DNA from: Brenneria nigrifluens DSM 30175 = ATCC 13028
Lineage (GTDB): Bacteria; Pseudomonadota; Gammaproteobacteria; Enterobacterales; Enterobacteriaceae
NCBI RefSeq assembly: GCF_005484965.1
Contig: NZ_CP034036.1
Location: 2,046,001-2,110,000 of the forward strand
Direction of reading: 5' to 3'
DNA: 64,000 nt
This document shows, in pieces, positions 8,260-17,104 of the stretch. Every line of letters begins with the position of its first letter. Position 1 is the stretch's first letter. The notes under the pieces were generated by a model that saw only the letters and a list, made by a program, of their open reading frames with translations, did no database searches and had not been told where the DNA came from. A program made the translations under genes and the position numbers.

Positions 8260-9461
8260 GGTGCCAGCTCCTGTTCGGCACTGTTTTCCTCATCCGATCT
8301 CGGCAATATGGGCGTCGACGCGGAAAAATCCTGGGTAATCTGTAGCCCAAGACGGCCTTCCACATCGACCAGATCGCCGCTCGCCAGTGCGATATCGCCG
8401 TGATACAGCCAGGCTTGCCCCGGCACCACGTCGCGCAGTGTCAGTACGCTACCGTTGGCAAGGTGTTGCAATTCTGTCAGTGTCATCGTCACGCTGCCGC
8501 AGCGAATGTGTAAGGTGATTGGCAGCGGCGGTAAGTTTTCGGTGACGTTGTCACTCGCTGGCGTGAATTCAAGCGCTGACGCATCTGAGTGGGGAGCGGC
8601 TAGCATCGTGTCGGTAGCGGACGGGGGCATTGAGACAGTCTCCATGTCGGTAACAGTAAAGGTGTAGGGGGCGTGTTCTGTAAGTTGCAGTGTGCCGCGT
8701 AGGCGCAGCGTACTGGATGACAGTGTTCCCTCGCCGGATGGGGTAAACCACTGACGGTTAGGGAGGACAATGTCGCCAGTCTGGAGCTGTTGTAGCGCGG
8801 TAAACGGCAATACAACGTCAGCCAACGTGAGTGGCATCGCGATAGCCATTTCCGCCGGTAACGCACGGTGCTGACGCTGCCAGTCAGCAAGAGAAAATAG
8901 CTTCAGCCAGACGGCATCAACGGCCCGCATCCGGCTGCGCACGACAATTCCGTTCCAGCTCACATTGAGCCAGGCGCAGAGTACGGAATCATTGCCGTGC
9001 CGCTGTGCTGCAACAGGTTCTTTCAGATCGCATTCTTTCTGCGCTTTTTCTTTCATAGAAAGGCCCAGCGGATAAATTTCCCCGAAGAGCGTCCGTAGTA
9101 CGGGATTGAGCGACTGGTTGTAGAGCGTCCAGTACCACTCTTGTGCCGCGCCATCGTCTTCTGCTGTGACGGGCAACAGCGGACAGTCCGACAACAGGCT
9201 GAGTACAGGAAACGGGTTGGTCAGCGAGACATGGCCGATATCGCTCCGCCAGCCGCTTGCCTGTGAGGGGGATAATTCTTCCGTCAATTCGCTTTCATTC
9301 ACCCGTTGAAGATGCAAGCGGCCAGCAAGCCCTTCGCGAATAAACGGCAGCGATAGCCCGGTGGCCAACGCCGATCGGATACGGGCCTGCTGCATGCGCA
9401 TTGTCGGCAGCACCAGCGGTCTGACTTGCGGTGAATTGATGTAGGGTGAATTCAGGTTCAT
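8256..9461 (-). CDS. hrcQ: HrcQ, T3SS cytoplasmic sorting-platform protein (SctQ)
   Basis: A 401-aa protein with a poorly conserved N-terminal half and a C-terminal SpoA (surface presentation of antigens) domain, recognised in LPITLHIRCGSVTMTLTEL and GSVLTLRD...VDVEGRLGLQIT. SctQ forms the C-ring-like pods that receive effector-chaperone complexes. As in Erwinia, it is one continuous gene, not the split hrcQA/hrcQB of Pseudomonas syringae. It overlaps hrpP and hrcR by 4 bp each. Confidence 0.93.
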   Translation of the reverse strand: MNLNSPYINSPQVRPLVLPTMRMQQARIRSALATGLSLPFIREGLAGRLHLQRVNESELTEELSPSQASGWRSDIGHVSLTNPFPVLSLLSDCPLLPVTAEDDGAAQEWYWTLYNQSLNPVLRTLFGEIYPLGLSMKEKAQKECDLKEPVAAQRHGNDSVLCAWLNVSWNGIVVRSRMRAVDAVWLKLFSLADWQRQHRALPAEMAIAMPLTLADVVLPFTALQQLQTGDIVLPNRQWFTPSGEGTLSSSTLRLRGTLQLTEHAPYTFTVTDMETVSMPPSATDTMLAAPHSDASALEFTPASDNVTENLPPLPITLHIRCGSVTMTLTELQHLANGSVLTLRDVVPGQAWLYHGDIALASGDLVDVEGRLGLQITQDFSASTPILPRSDEENSAEQELAP

Positions 9462-9979
9462 CGCTCATACTCTCTGGCATCAAAACGCAGGTTTATCGGG
9501 CAGTCCAGCGCGCTGGTTATCGAGCGACGGCAGGCTTCACGCCGGTCTTTTAGCTGGTGGTAGCTTTCCCGGCTGAAACGTAGCGAGATGTCCCAACCGC
9601 GTGGCGCCAGGTTGGCAAAACGGGCATCGATATCGCCCAACTGCGGCAGTTGCAGGCTGAAGGCAAACGGTGGGGCGCAGATGTTGTCCATCGCCTCAAT
9701 CAGCTCGCATTGCAGCGGTAGCCATTGTGACGGCGTCAAGTTTTGTGGGCTATCCGTTGTCTCGTTATGCAGCGACAGCGGAGCGTTGATGGCGTTGCCC
9801 GGTGGTAAGACGACTGGCGCTTCCTGATAAAATGCGTTTTCGAAGCCGTCCGAAAACGTGAATGCTTCCCAGAAATCTGGATGGTGCTGATCGTCTGATC
9901 GTGAGGATTTGCCATGCAGCGCGGCCTGTGAGTTCTGCGTTGCCTTGGATTCGGATGACGCAATCTGGCGGTTATTCAT
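9458..9979 (-). CDS. hrpP: HrpP, T3SS needle-length/substrate-switch protein (SctP)
   Basis: A 173-aa protein, polar and poorly conserved at the N-terminus with a more ordered C-terminal half, as in SctP proteins that control pilus length and the switch to effector export. The start at 9979 (MNNRQIASS) has AGGAG 5 bp upstream, while the longer frame has none. It overlaps hrpO and hrcQ by 4 bp. Identity rests mainly on position between hrpO and hrcQ in the conserved operon. Confidence 0.85.
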   Translation of the reverse strand: MNNRQIASSESKATQNSQAALHGKSSRSDDQHHPDFWEAFTFSDGFENAFYQEAPVVLPPGNAINAPLSLHNETTDSPQNLTPSQWLPLQCELIEAMDNICAPPFAFSLQLPQLGDIDARFANLAPRGWDISLRFSRESYHQLKDRREACRRSITSALDCPINLRFDAREYER

Positions 9980-10413
9980 ACGTGCTCCTGAGGTAACGTA
10001 AGCAGATATTCCAGTTTCTCCACTGCTTTTTGGCATTGGCGGGTCGCGTTTCGGGCGTCAGCAACCTGATGCAACTGGTCGTGGTGCTGCTGCTGAGAGG
10101 CCTGTACCTGCTGCGTTTCTGTCTCTATTTCACGGAGTAAACGCTGTTCGACGGCAAGGTGATTTTTCAGGTTTTCCAGCGTTTGGCGTTGTCCCTGCGT
10201 TTCTCGGGCAAACTGGTCGCGCTGCGTTTGGCTGGCCTGTCGCAGTACCTCGGCCTGCTGCTGGTGATGGCGTTGCTGCTCCACAATCCTAATAAGCTGC
10301 TGTTCTTCCTGCCGCTGCTGACGCTCGCTACGGCTTAGGCGCTGGCGGCGTATCGGCATCAACAGGTTCAACACGCTTTGTAACTCTACATCGCGTTCGG
10401 TGTTATGGGGCAT
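9976..10413 (-). CDS. hrpO: HrpO, T3SS ATPase stalk protein (SctO)
   Basis: A 145-aa protein that is nearly all charged, Gln-rich helix with heptad patterns (EEQQLIRIVEQQRHHQQQAE and so on), the two-helix coiled coil of the YscO/FliJ family that inserts into the HrcN ring. The start at 10413 (MPHNTERDVELQ) lies within the hrcN end. A second candidate at 10452 would add 13 residues; the choice between them is uncertain. Confidence 0.88.
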   Translation of the reverse strand: MPHNTERDVELQSVLNLLMPIRRQRLSRSERQQRQEEQQLIRIVEQQRHHQQQAEVLRQASQTQRDQFARETQGQRQTLENLKNHLAVEQRLLREIETETQQVQASQQQHHDQLHQVADARNATRQCQKAVEKLEYLLTLPQEHV

Positions 10414-11770
10414 AGCGGCTGACTCCGGCGAGCTGTTGTTGAATCGCGCCATATGGCATCGGCTCGCGCATCGACTGACGCAGAAACTGCGTGATCTCTG
10501 AATGCGCGTTGACTGCCGAGTCGGTTAGCTCGTCATGGCCTGGTTGGTATTCGCCCAGACGGATCAGCATTTCAACCTGTTTGTAGGCCGCCATCAGACG
10601 CCTTACGCCGCCCGCGTTGCGGGTGTGATCGGTGTCCACAACGTTGCTCATGGTGCGGCTCAGGCTGGCTAGCACGTCAATAGCCGGATAATGGCCCTGT
10701 TCCGCCAGACGTCGTGCGAGCACAATGTGTCCGTCGATTAGCGAACGCACTTCGTCGGCGACCGGATCGTTCATGGAGTCCTGTTCGATCAAAACGGAGT
10801 AGAGCGCAGTAATTGCCCCATCTTCCGTTTGTCCGGCACGCTCAACCAGCCGCGGCAACAGCGTATAGACCGACGGCGGCAGCCCGCCACGTCCTTGCGG
10901 TTCCCCGAGCGCGAGGCCGATTTCGCGCTGTGCGCGGGCGAAACGCGTCAGGGAATCAATAATCAGCAGCACCTGACGGCCTTCAGCACGGTAAGCCTCG
11001 GCGATGGCAGTAGCGGTGAAGGCCGCGCGGGCGCGTTCCATGCTGCTGCGGTCGGAGGTAGAGCACACCAGCACGGTGCGGCTGCGCAATTCGTCGTCCA
11101 GTTCATGATCGAGAAACTCGCGCAGCTCGCGACCACGTTCGCCAATCAGTCCGAAAACGATGGCATCACATGGCGTATTACGTGCCAGTTCTGCCAGCAA
11201 CGTGGTTTTGCCGCACCCTGCACCAGCGAAAATACCGACACGCTGCCCCTGACCAATGGTCAGCAGGCCATCGACGGCACGTAATCCTGTTGGGAGCGGC
11301 TGGCTGATGCGCGGTCGGGAGGTCGGCGGCGGGGCATCGCCCAGCACGGGCTGGGTGCGGCCCGTGACATGGCCCGGTTCGACAAAAGCACTCTCGCCGC
11401 CGTCTTCCAATGCCCGGCCAAATCCGTCCAGCACGCTGCCCAGCAGACGTTCCGACACCTGAATGCGGTGCGGCTGATACAACGGTGTCACGGCTGCACC
11501 TTGGGCGATGCCGTCCAACGCCCCGAGCGCGGAGAGAAAGGTATTGTCCGGGCTGAACCCTACGACTTCGGCCATCATCTGGCTGTCGTCCTGGCGGGCA
11601 ACCCAGCACAGATCGCCAATACGCGCCTGAGGCAGACTGCACTCCAGCAAAATACCGCTGACGGCCATAACGCGGCCTTTTTTCTCCACGGGGGCATAGT
11701 TCGCCAGATGCTGACGCTGTCGGTCGACCCACTGGTCGAGCAGCGGAAAAGAAGAAAGTTGTGTCTGCAT
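10403..11770 (-). CDS. hrcN: HrcN, T3SS ATPase (SctN)
   Basis: A 455-aa hexameric ATPase that strips chaperones from substrates at the base of the secretion machine. Walker A is GAGCGKT at residues 183-189; Walker B is LLIIDSLTRFA; the Glu of GLIGERGRE and the arginine-finger region are also in place. Length and the full F1-ATPase beta-like core are normal. It lies directly downstream of hrpQ. Confidence 0.98.
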   Translation of the reverse strand: MQTQLSSFPLLDQWVDRQRQHLANYAPVEKKGRVMAVSGILLECSLPQARIGDLCWVARQDDSQMMAEVVGFSPDNTFLSALGALDGIAQGAAVTPLYQPHRIQVSERLLGSVLDGFGRALEDGGESAFVEPGHVTGRTQPVLGDAPPPTSRPRISQPLPTGLRAVDGLLTIGQGQRVGIFAGAGCGKTTLLAELARNTPCDAIVFGLIGERGRELREFLDHELDDELRSRTVLVCSTSDRSSMERARAAFTATAIAEAYRAEGRQVLLIIDSLTRFARAQREIGLALGEPQGRGGLPPSVYTLLPRLVERAGQTEDGAITALYSVLIEQDSMNDPVADEVRSLIDGHIVLARRLAEQGHYPAIDVLASLSRTMSNVVDTDHTRNAGGVRRLMAAYKQVEMLIRLGEYQPGHDELTDSAVNAHSEITQFLRQSMREPMPYGAIQQQLAGVSRYAP

Positions 11771-12687
11771 TACCAGTTCACCGTTATCTGTTGTCTGCCG
11801 CTGAATTCAATCTGGTGCTCATCAATTCTCACCAGACGCAGGTTGTCGATCTCATCGCCGATAAAAAAACGCTGACCATCCGCCGTAACGACATTGGCGC
11901 GTGGCCCGCTGGTCACCTGAACGATCTGAAACGGCAGTTGCTCCGTTTTCATCTGCGTGCGGTTATCAACGGATAACGCGGTTCTATAACGTTGGTGGAG
12001 TTGGGCGAGCATCCGTTCCAGCTTTTTTTGATCGTCCGGCGTTAATTGCCCAGTGAGCGTGAGGCGATCTTGATAAGCCGCCACTTTCACTGCTGCGCCT
12101 AGCTCCCGTTCTTGCAACATAATGCGCAGCGTGCTTTCCAACTGCGGCAGCGTGCTGAGCGGCTTGCGGGTATCCTGCGGTGGCGGAGCGGCCGGCATCG
12201 CAACGCTCTCCTGTAGCTGCCAACTGCCGACCATCACCAGCAATAACGCCCCAAGCAGTAGGTAGCTGGCTTTGGCCCATAGCGGCAGGCGTGGCGCGGG
12301 TGTTGGTTTAGGAACCGGCGTGTCGTCGATAGGCATATCCGCAGGGGGAACGTTCTCTTCCGTAGCCGGAGGGGCTTCGTTGTCGTCAGGCCAGGGTGTA
12401 TCGGCCACTACAATGCAGAGCCAAATCTGTCCCAGCGCAAACGGCGTGCCGGGCGGTAGAGCGTCAATCTGCTCGACGGTATGGCCTTCCGCATTACACA
12501 ACGCGCCATCCTGTGCGCTAAGCGACCAGCCGTCAGCGGTTTTCTCCAACTGGCCGTGATAAGGCGTAATGCCGGGATCGTAGAGCACGAGATCGGCATC
12601 ATCGGCCGCACCGATGCGCCAGGCGTTTCCGCAGAGCGGCAGCGCCGCACCGCGATGTAAACCAGTCAGCACGCGTAATTCAAACAT
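11770..12687 (-). CDS. hrpQ: HrpQ, T3SS inner-membrane ring protein (SctD)
   Basis: A 305-aa protein with an N-terminal FHA-like cytoplasmic domain (FELRVLTGLHRGAALPL, then DLVLYDPGITPYHGQL), a Pro-rich linker, one membrane helix near residues 130-155 (YLLLGALLLVMVGSW) and a periplasmic domain. That is the SctD architecture, which docks the sorting platform to the basal body. Its stop touches the hrcN start. Confidence 0.93.
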   Translation of the reverse strand: MFELRVLTGLHRGAALPLCGNAWRIGAADDADLVLYDPGITPYHGQLEKTADGWSLSAQDGALCNAEGHTVEQIDALPPGTPFALGQIWLCIVVADTPWPDDNEAPPATEENVPPADMPIDDTPVPKPTPAPRLPLWAKASYLLLGALLLVMVGSWQLQESVAMPAAPPPQDTRKPLSTLPQLESTLRIMLQERELGAAVKVAAYQDRLTLTGQLTPDDQKKLERMLAQLHQRYRTALSVDNRTQMKTEQLPFQIVQVTSGPRANVVTADGQRFFIGDEIDNLRLVRIDEHQIEFSGRQQITVNW

Positions 12688-12696
12688 GGTGTCTTC

Positions 12697-14799
12697 CTAT
12701 GCGCTAAAGGGGGCGGAGGAGTCGTAAAGATCAAGGCGTCCGATGACGTTGATCGACAGGGTGGATTCCAACTCGGTGAATGACAGCACCGGAACATGGT
12801 GAAACTCGTCCTGCAACAGCGTGCGTAGCGGGCTGCGTAAATCCTGTGCTACCAGCACCAAACTGTTATGCGGCGATAACGCTGGAAATGCCTGCCGTAG
12901 CTGACCGAGCAGCGTTGAGGCATAGTCCTGCGTCAGGGCGAAGAAGGTTTCGTTCTGCGTCTGGCGCAGTGCATCGCGCAGCAGTTCTTCGCTTTCCGGC
13001 GTGAGCAGCCAGACGGCGAGGCTGTTTTCATCGCTGTACTGGTGGCAGATTTGTGACTTGAGTGCCAGACGCACGTAGTCAGTCAGCGCCAGCGTGTCCC
13101 GTTCGTGCTGACCGACTTCAATCAGCGCCTCGGCGATGGGGCGTACCGACCGCAGCGGCACACGTTCGGAAGCCAGCCGTTGCAGCACGCCGGCAAAACG
13201 CGAGAGCGGCATGATGCGCTGTAGCTCCTGCGCCAATTCCGGCTGTTCACTTTCTAGCCAGGCCAGAATGGATTTGGTTTCCTGCAAGCCGATGAACTGT
13301 GAACCGGTACGGTGAATAGCCTGTTCCATGCGTGCCAGAATCAGTTCATCCGATGTCCAGCGTGGTACATCGCCTGGCTGCTGTGCGACATGATCCCGCG
13401 GCAGCCATAGCCACTGGCTCTCATCCCGCAGCGTGTGGCCCGGCGTGGCGAACGTCGTGTCAGCCTGTTCGATGTCACCATGGGCAACCGCCAACTGGTC
13501 GGTCACAAACGTGGCTTTAACGTAGGGGATTTCATAGACGCAAAACTGGAATTCATCTTCCGCCAGACGGTCACTGAATTCGATATCAAAGGATGGCAGC
13601 GTAAAGCCAAAACGGTAGACCAGACGATTGCGCAGACGGCGGATATTCTGCACCAGCGCCGTCGCCGTCGGCTGCCCTTGCCAAACCGGATGAAACAGCA
13701 GCAAGTAGGCGCGCGTTGGGTTGAAACGCCGCAGATCCTGATAACCGTTCTGCTCGGCAGGCATGTTGTCCGCTTCTGACTGACTGGCATCCAACTGGCC
13801 CTGCTGTTTGATGCGCCAGAGCTGAAACAGGCCGCTGCCGAGTGACGCCAGGCTGATGGCGACAAACACCAGCGTCGGCATTCCCGGCAGCAGCGCAAAA
13901 CCAAACATGCCGATGGAGGAGATGATCCACGCTTTGGGCTGGCTGGTAAGTTGTTCAGCAATTTCCCGACCAATATTGGCATCCACTTTTTGCCCATCGG
14001 CTGAGACGCGGGTAATGATCATCCCGGCAGTCAGTGAGATCAGCAATGCGGGGATCTGGGCGATCAGTCCGTCGCCGATAGTCAATACCGAGTAGACGTG
14101 CATCGCATCGGACGCGGCCATGTTGTGCTGCAAAACGCCAATGGCGAAACCGCCGATCATGTTGATGAACACGATCACCAGCGACGCAATGGCATCGCCT
14201 TTAACGAACTTCATTGCGCCGTCCATTGCCCCGAATAGCTGGCTTTCTTTTGCCAGATTTTCCCGCCGCTGCCGTGCCTGATGGGCTTCGATTAATCCGG
14301 CACGCAGATCGCTGTCGATGGACATCTGTTTACCGGGCATCGCATCAAGCGTGAAGCGTGCCGCAACTTCGGCCACGCGCTCGGAACCTTTGGTGATCAC
14401 CAGAAAGTTCACCACCGTCAGAATCAGGAAAATCACCAGACCGACCGCCAGATTCCCGCCCACCACGTAGTTACCGAAGGCTTCAACGATATGGCCGCCG
14501 TCCTGCTGGAGCAAAATCTGGCGCGTGGTGGAAATGGAGATCGCCAGTCGAAACATGGTGGTAAGCAGCAGCACTGCCGGAAACGTCGAGAAAGCCAGCG
14601 GTTTGGGCAGGTACATTGCCAGCACGATCAGCAGGGAAGAGACGCAGATATTAAGCGCGATCAGCACATCGATCAGTCCGGTAGGCAGCGGGATGATCAT
14701 CATGAAAACGATAGACATCACGATGACCGCGCCAACGACCTCTGAGCGCTGCATTGCGCTTAGCGCAATGCGGTTCAGCCAGATAATCAACAGATTCAT
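12697..14799 (-). CDS. hrcV: HrcV, T3SS export-apparatus protein (SctV)
   Basis: A 700-aa FHIPEP/FlhA-family protein: about eight N-terminal membrane helices and a large cytoplasmic domain that forms the nonameric docking ring. The family signature is visible in RFTLDAMPGKQMSIDSDLRA. Full length. It overlaps the hrpJ stop by 4 bp and precedes hrpQ by 9 bp. Confidence 0.98.
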   Translation of the reverse strand: MNLLIIWLNRIALSAMQRSEVVGAVIVMSIVFMMIIPLPTGLIDVLIALNICVSSLLIVLAMYLPKPLAFSTFPAVLLLTTMFRLAISISTTRQILLQQDGGHIVEAFGNYVVGGNLAVGLVIFLILTVVNFLVITKGSERVAEVAARFTLDAMPGKQMSIDSDLRAGLIEAHQARQRRENLAKESQLFGAMDGAMKFVKGDAIASLVIVFINMIGGFAIGVLQHNMAASDAMHVYSVLTIGDGLIAQIPALLISLTAGMIITRVSADGQKVDANIGREIAEQLTSQPKAWIISSIGMFGFALLPGMPTLVFVAISLASLGSGLFQLWRIKQQGQLDASQSEADNMPAEQNGYQDLRRFNPTRAYLLLFHPVWQGQPTATALVQNIRRLRNRLVYRFGFTLPSFDIEFSDRLAEDEFQFCVYEIPYVKATFVTDQLAVAHGDIEQADTTFATPGHTLRDESQWLWLPRDHVAQQPGDVPRWTSDELILARMEQAIHRTGSQFIGLQETKSILAWLESEQPELAQELQRIMPLSRFAGVLQRLASERVPLRSVRPIAEALIEVGQHERDTLALTDYVRLALKSQICHQYSDENSLAVWLLTPESEELLRDALRQTQNETFFALTQDYASTLLGQLRQAFPALSPHNSLVLVAQDLRSPLRTLLQDEFHHVPVLSFTELESTLSINVIGRLDLYDSSAPFSA

Positions 14800-16004
14800 G
14801 GCTGCCCCTTATCCGATTCGCGCGCATTCTGCTTTTGCTGGGGCGAGGCGTTCCGCTGTATCAGTTCATCATGCTGAGTGCTTTTGGCCTGCTGTTTTTC
14901 GTATTGGGCGATATCGCCAATCATGCCGCGTATCAGTTGAAGCGCCGTTTGCCGATTTTTACTGTCTCGCCACAGCGGGTGCGGCAGGTCACTGACGAGC
15001 GGTAGCAGGGCGCTGAAAAACATCGCCTGATGCTGTACTTGGGTTCCGGCCACTTCCCGACCGAGATTATGCAGGTCGCGGGCGTAGGCTCCGTTGGCGC
15101 TCAGGCCAATCAGACGACGGGTTAACTCCACGGCACCGAGTGTGAAAGCGGGTACTTTGTTCGCCAGACGGGTGAGCAGCGTCTGGCTGGATGACAGCGT
15201 ATGACTCAGGTGACGGGAATCGTTGAGGTTGCTCAGCATCTTGCTGAGAACGGCTTTTGAAATAGACGGTGTTAGCGAGGCAATATCCGCCGCTAATGCC
15301 CGCTGCAACGTGCGCAACCCAATGGAAAATGTTGCGGCATCAAAGCGTTCCAACAGGGAATCCAGCAGCGCGCTGGCCGACTGCTGATGCACAATTTTCT
15401 GGTAGTACAGATCGCGCATCGCCTGTTTTTGTTCAGGCTGGGTGCTGAACAGCGCAATGGCTGTTGCCGTATTCAGACCGGCTTGTACTTCCGGCCCTTT
15501 CTCTTGATGCAACTGCTGTAGCGCATTTTCTGCCGCTGCTGCCAGCTCTGGCAGTTGGCGGGATTGCTGCTGAATGTGGCGCAGCAGAATATCCCCGCGT
15601 GCCGGATCGTTGCCTGCGGCCTCCAGTACAGCCTCAAGAGACGGCGAGTCTTTCTGCATCAACAGATCGCGCATACGGCTCAACTGCTGGTCGAGCGTAC
15701 TTTGCGATGGGTTTTCCAGCATCCTGAACAGTTCGGTCAGTTTTTCAATCCGCTCGACGTTGGCGGTGGCGCGAGCCTCCGGTTGCTGGGCGATTTGGCG
15801 CCGATTCAGCGATTTGCTTCTTCGTTCGGCCTGCTCGCCAAACGCCATCGCTACTTCTTCCATCGAGGTGAATAACGGCGAGCCAGGAGACGCGTGGTGC
15901 GAACTGGCCTGCTGCACCGCGGCCTGAGGTGCAGGATCGTCATCCACGACGACAGGGCGCGGCAGAGCGTTGCTAGAGGGAAGGACGGTCGGCATTTTGA
16001 TCAT
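14796..16004 (-). CDS. hrpJ: HrpJ, T3SS gatekeeper (SctW)
   Basis: First gene of the leftward operon, about 402 aa, YopN/TyeA-like family. The N-terminus is polar and unstructured (secretion signal), and the body is helical with the SctW-type region EKLTELFRMLENP. Gatekeepers hold back effectors until translocators are delivered. The start at 16004 (MIKMPT) has AGGA upstream; a further ATG at 15995 is possible. A long upstream in-frame extension crosses the hrp box and is not real. Confidence 0.9.
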   Translation of the reverse strand: MIKMPTVLPSSNALPRPVVVDDDPAPQAAVQQASSHHASPGSPLFTSMEEVAMAFGEQAERRSKSLNRRQIAQQPEARATANVERIEKLTELFRMLENPSQSTLDQQLSRMRDLLMQKDSPSLEAVLEAAGNDPARGDILLRHIQQQSRQLPELAAAAENALQQLHQEKGPEVQAGLNTATAIALFSTQPEQKQAMRDLYYQKIVHQQSASALLDSLLERFDAATFSIGLRTLQRALAADIASLTPSISKAVLSKMLSNLNDSRHLSHTLSSSQTLLTRLANKVPAFTLGAVELTRRLIGLSANGAYARDLHNLGREVAGTQVQHQAMFFSALLPLVSDLPHPLWRDSKNRQTALQLIRGMIGDIAQYEKQQAKSTQHDELIQRNASPQQKQNARESDKGQP

Positions 16005-16069
16005 GATGTCATCCTGAATGAATCGGCTACGTGTCGTGGTGTGAACGTGCAGTGATGTGAATGTATTGC

Positions 16070-16097
16070 TGTGTGGACGCAGAAAAGGATGGGTTCC
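16070..16097 (-). promoter_or_regulatory. hrp box of the hrpJ operon
   Basis: Read leftward it is GGAACC-N15-CCACACA, a perfect match to the HrpL consensus (GGAACC-N15/16-CCACNNA). It lies about 65 bp before the hrpJ start and drives the hrpJ-hrcU operon. The rest of the 16005-16331 gap carries the divergent hrpL promoter. Confidence 0.92.
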
Positions 16098-16235
16098 CCG
16101 GTGTGAAGTCATCGGAGCAGGCCGAATTTGATGGCGGATTGGTTTAAATACCGTTTTACTGATTGCAATAACTTGCAATTTCACGCTGTTGACGTTGGCA
16201 ATAAATGACATGATAAAAAGAAAAATTAAAAATAA

Positions 16236-16250
16236 CTGATTAAAAATCAG
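16236..16250. promoter_or_regulatory. A/T-rich palindrome upstream of hrpL
   Basis: CTGATT-AAA-AATCAG lies in a very A-rich stretch 23 bp upstream of the -24 element. The position suits an activator or IHF contact between HrpS and sigma-54, but the sequence does not prove which protein binds. Confidence 0.35.
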
Positions 16251-16272
16251 TGGAATAAAAATTATTATGGGC

Positions 16273-16288
16273 TGGCACAAGGCTTGCT
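16273..16288 (+). promoter_or_regulatory. Sigma-54 promoter of hrpL
   Basis: TGGCAC-N5-TTGCT is a full -24/-12 element with the invariant GG and GC correctly spaced. It sits 44 bp before the hrpL start. This fits the established circuit in which the enhancer-binding protein HrpS opens sigma-54 polymerase at hrpL. Confidence 0.92.
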
Positions 16289-16331
16289 CTTCCGTTTTTG
16301 CCAATAGGGCATAACAACGGAGAGTCAGCAA

Positions 16332-16877
16332 ATGGAAATGTCTACCCTGAAACACATCGAACAGACCCCTTCGCTTTACCCGGCGCGAGCTGTAGATTGG
16401 GAACAGGTGTTTCGTCAACACGGAAAGAAATTGCATAACTTTATCCGCAAACGCGTTAGCAACCATGACGACGTTGAGGATTTACAGCAAATGACCTATC
16501 TGGAAGTGCTCAAACATCAGGATAAATTTGCGGGGGCATCTCGACCGGAGACATGGGTGTTCGGCATAGCCCTCAACCTGGTGCGCAACTATTTCAAGCA
16601 GGCACGCCATCGCGCTCAGGAAATGGGCGATGAGATGCTGGAACATATCGCGATAGAACTCGATCCCGGCGCCATTACCGAAAGCCAACGAGCACTGAAA
16701 CGCGCGATGGATGCCATCGTCTCACTGCCTGAGGATACTCGTCAGATGCTGATGCAACTGCTGGATACCGATGCCAGCTATCAGGATCTCGCGTTGCAGT
16801 TGGGGATCCCCATCGGTACGGTGCGGTCACGGCTGTCTCGTGCCCGAGGTGTGATCCGTCAGGCTGTTGAATCCTAA
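16332..16877 (+). CDS. hrpL: HrpL, ECF sigma factor of the hrp regulon
   Basis: A 181-aa extracytoplasmic-function sigma factor. Region 2 spans about residues 25-95 (HNFIRKRVSNHDDVEDLQQM, then WVFGIALNLVRNYF). Region 4 spans about 120-178 with the helix-turn-helix GIPIGTVRSRLSRARG. It directs polymerase to the hrp boxes listed here. The first ATG has GGAGAG about 9 bp upstream; a second ATG two codons later is possible. Confidence 0.97.
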   Translation: MEMSTLKHIEQTPSLYPARAVDWEQVFRQHGKKLHNFIRKRVSNHDDVEDLQQMTYLEVLKHQDKFAGASRPETWVFGIALNLVRNYFKQARHRAQEMGDEMLEHIAIELDPGAITESQRALKRAMDAIVSLPEDTRQMLMQLLDTDASYQDLALQLGIPIGTVRSRLSRARGVIRQAVES

Positions 16878-17104
16878 CGGCATTCCAAGGAACGAAAGAA
16901 CGTGTCTGCCACCGCCATTTTTCACTGATTGATGTGGTGACTGCCTTATTCAAGGTGGCGGTTACCGCTCAATTTGTGGGTTGCACGTTGTGATATCAGG
17001 TCGCATTTATGTCGTTGCAGGGTTTCCTATCCATCTTCTGGAATGTTGAGACGCCGTATTGAGCTACCTGCACAAATGTTTTAATTAAAAACAAGGAGAT
17101 GGCA

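Noticed and set aside
16005..16466. N-terminal extension of hrpJ to 16466
   Set aside because: It would span the hrpJ hrp box and the hrpL promoter and overlap hrpL; the sequence does not resemble HrpJ.
16889..16915. hrp-box-like GGAACG upstream of hrpX
   Set aside because: The following CCAC half is only 14 bp away and continues CCACCGC, lacking the final A; hrpX is also not expected to depend on HrpL.
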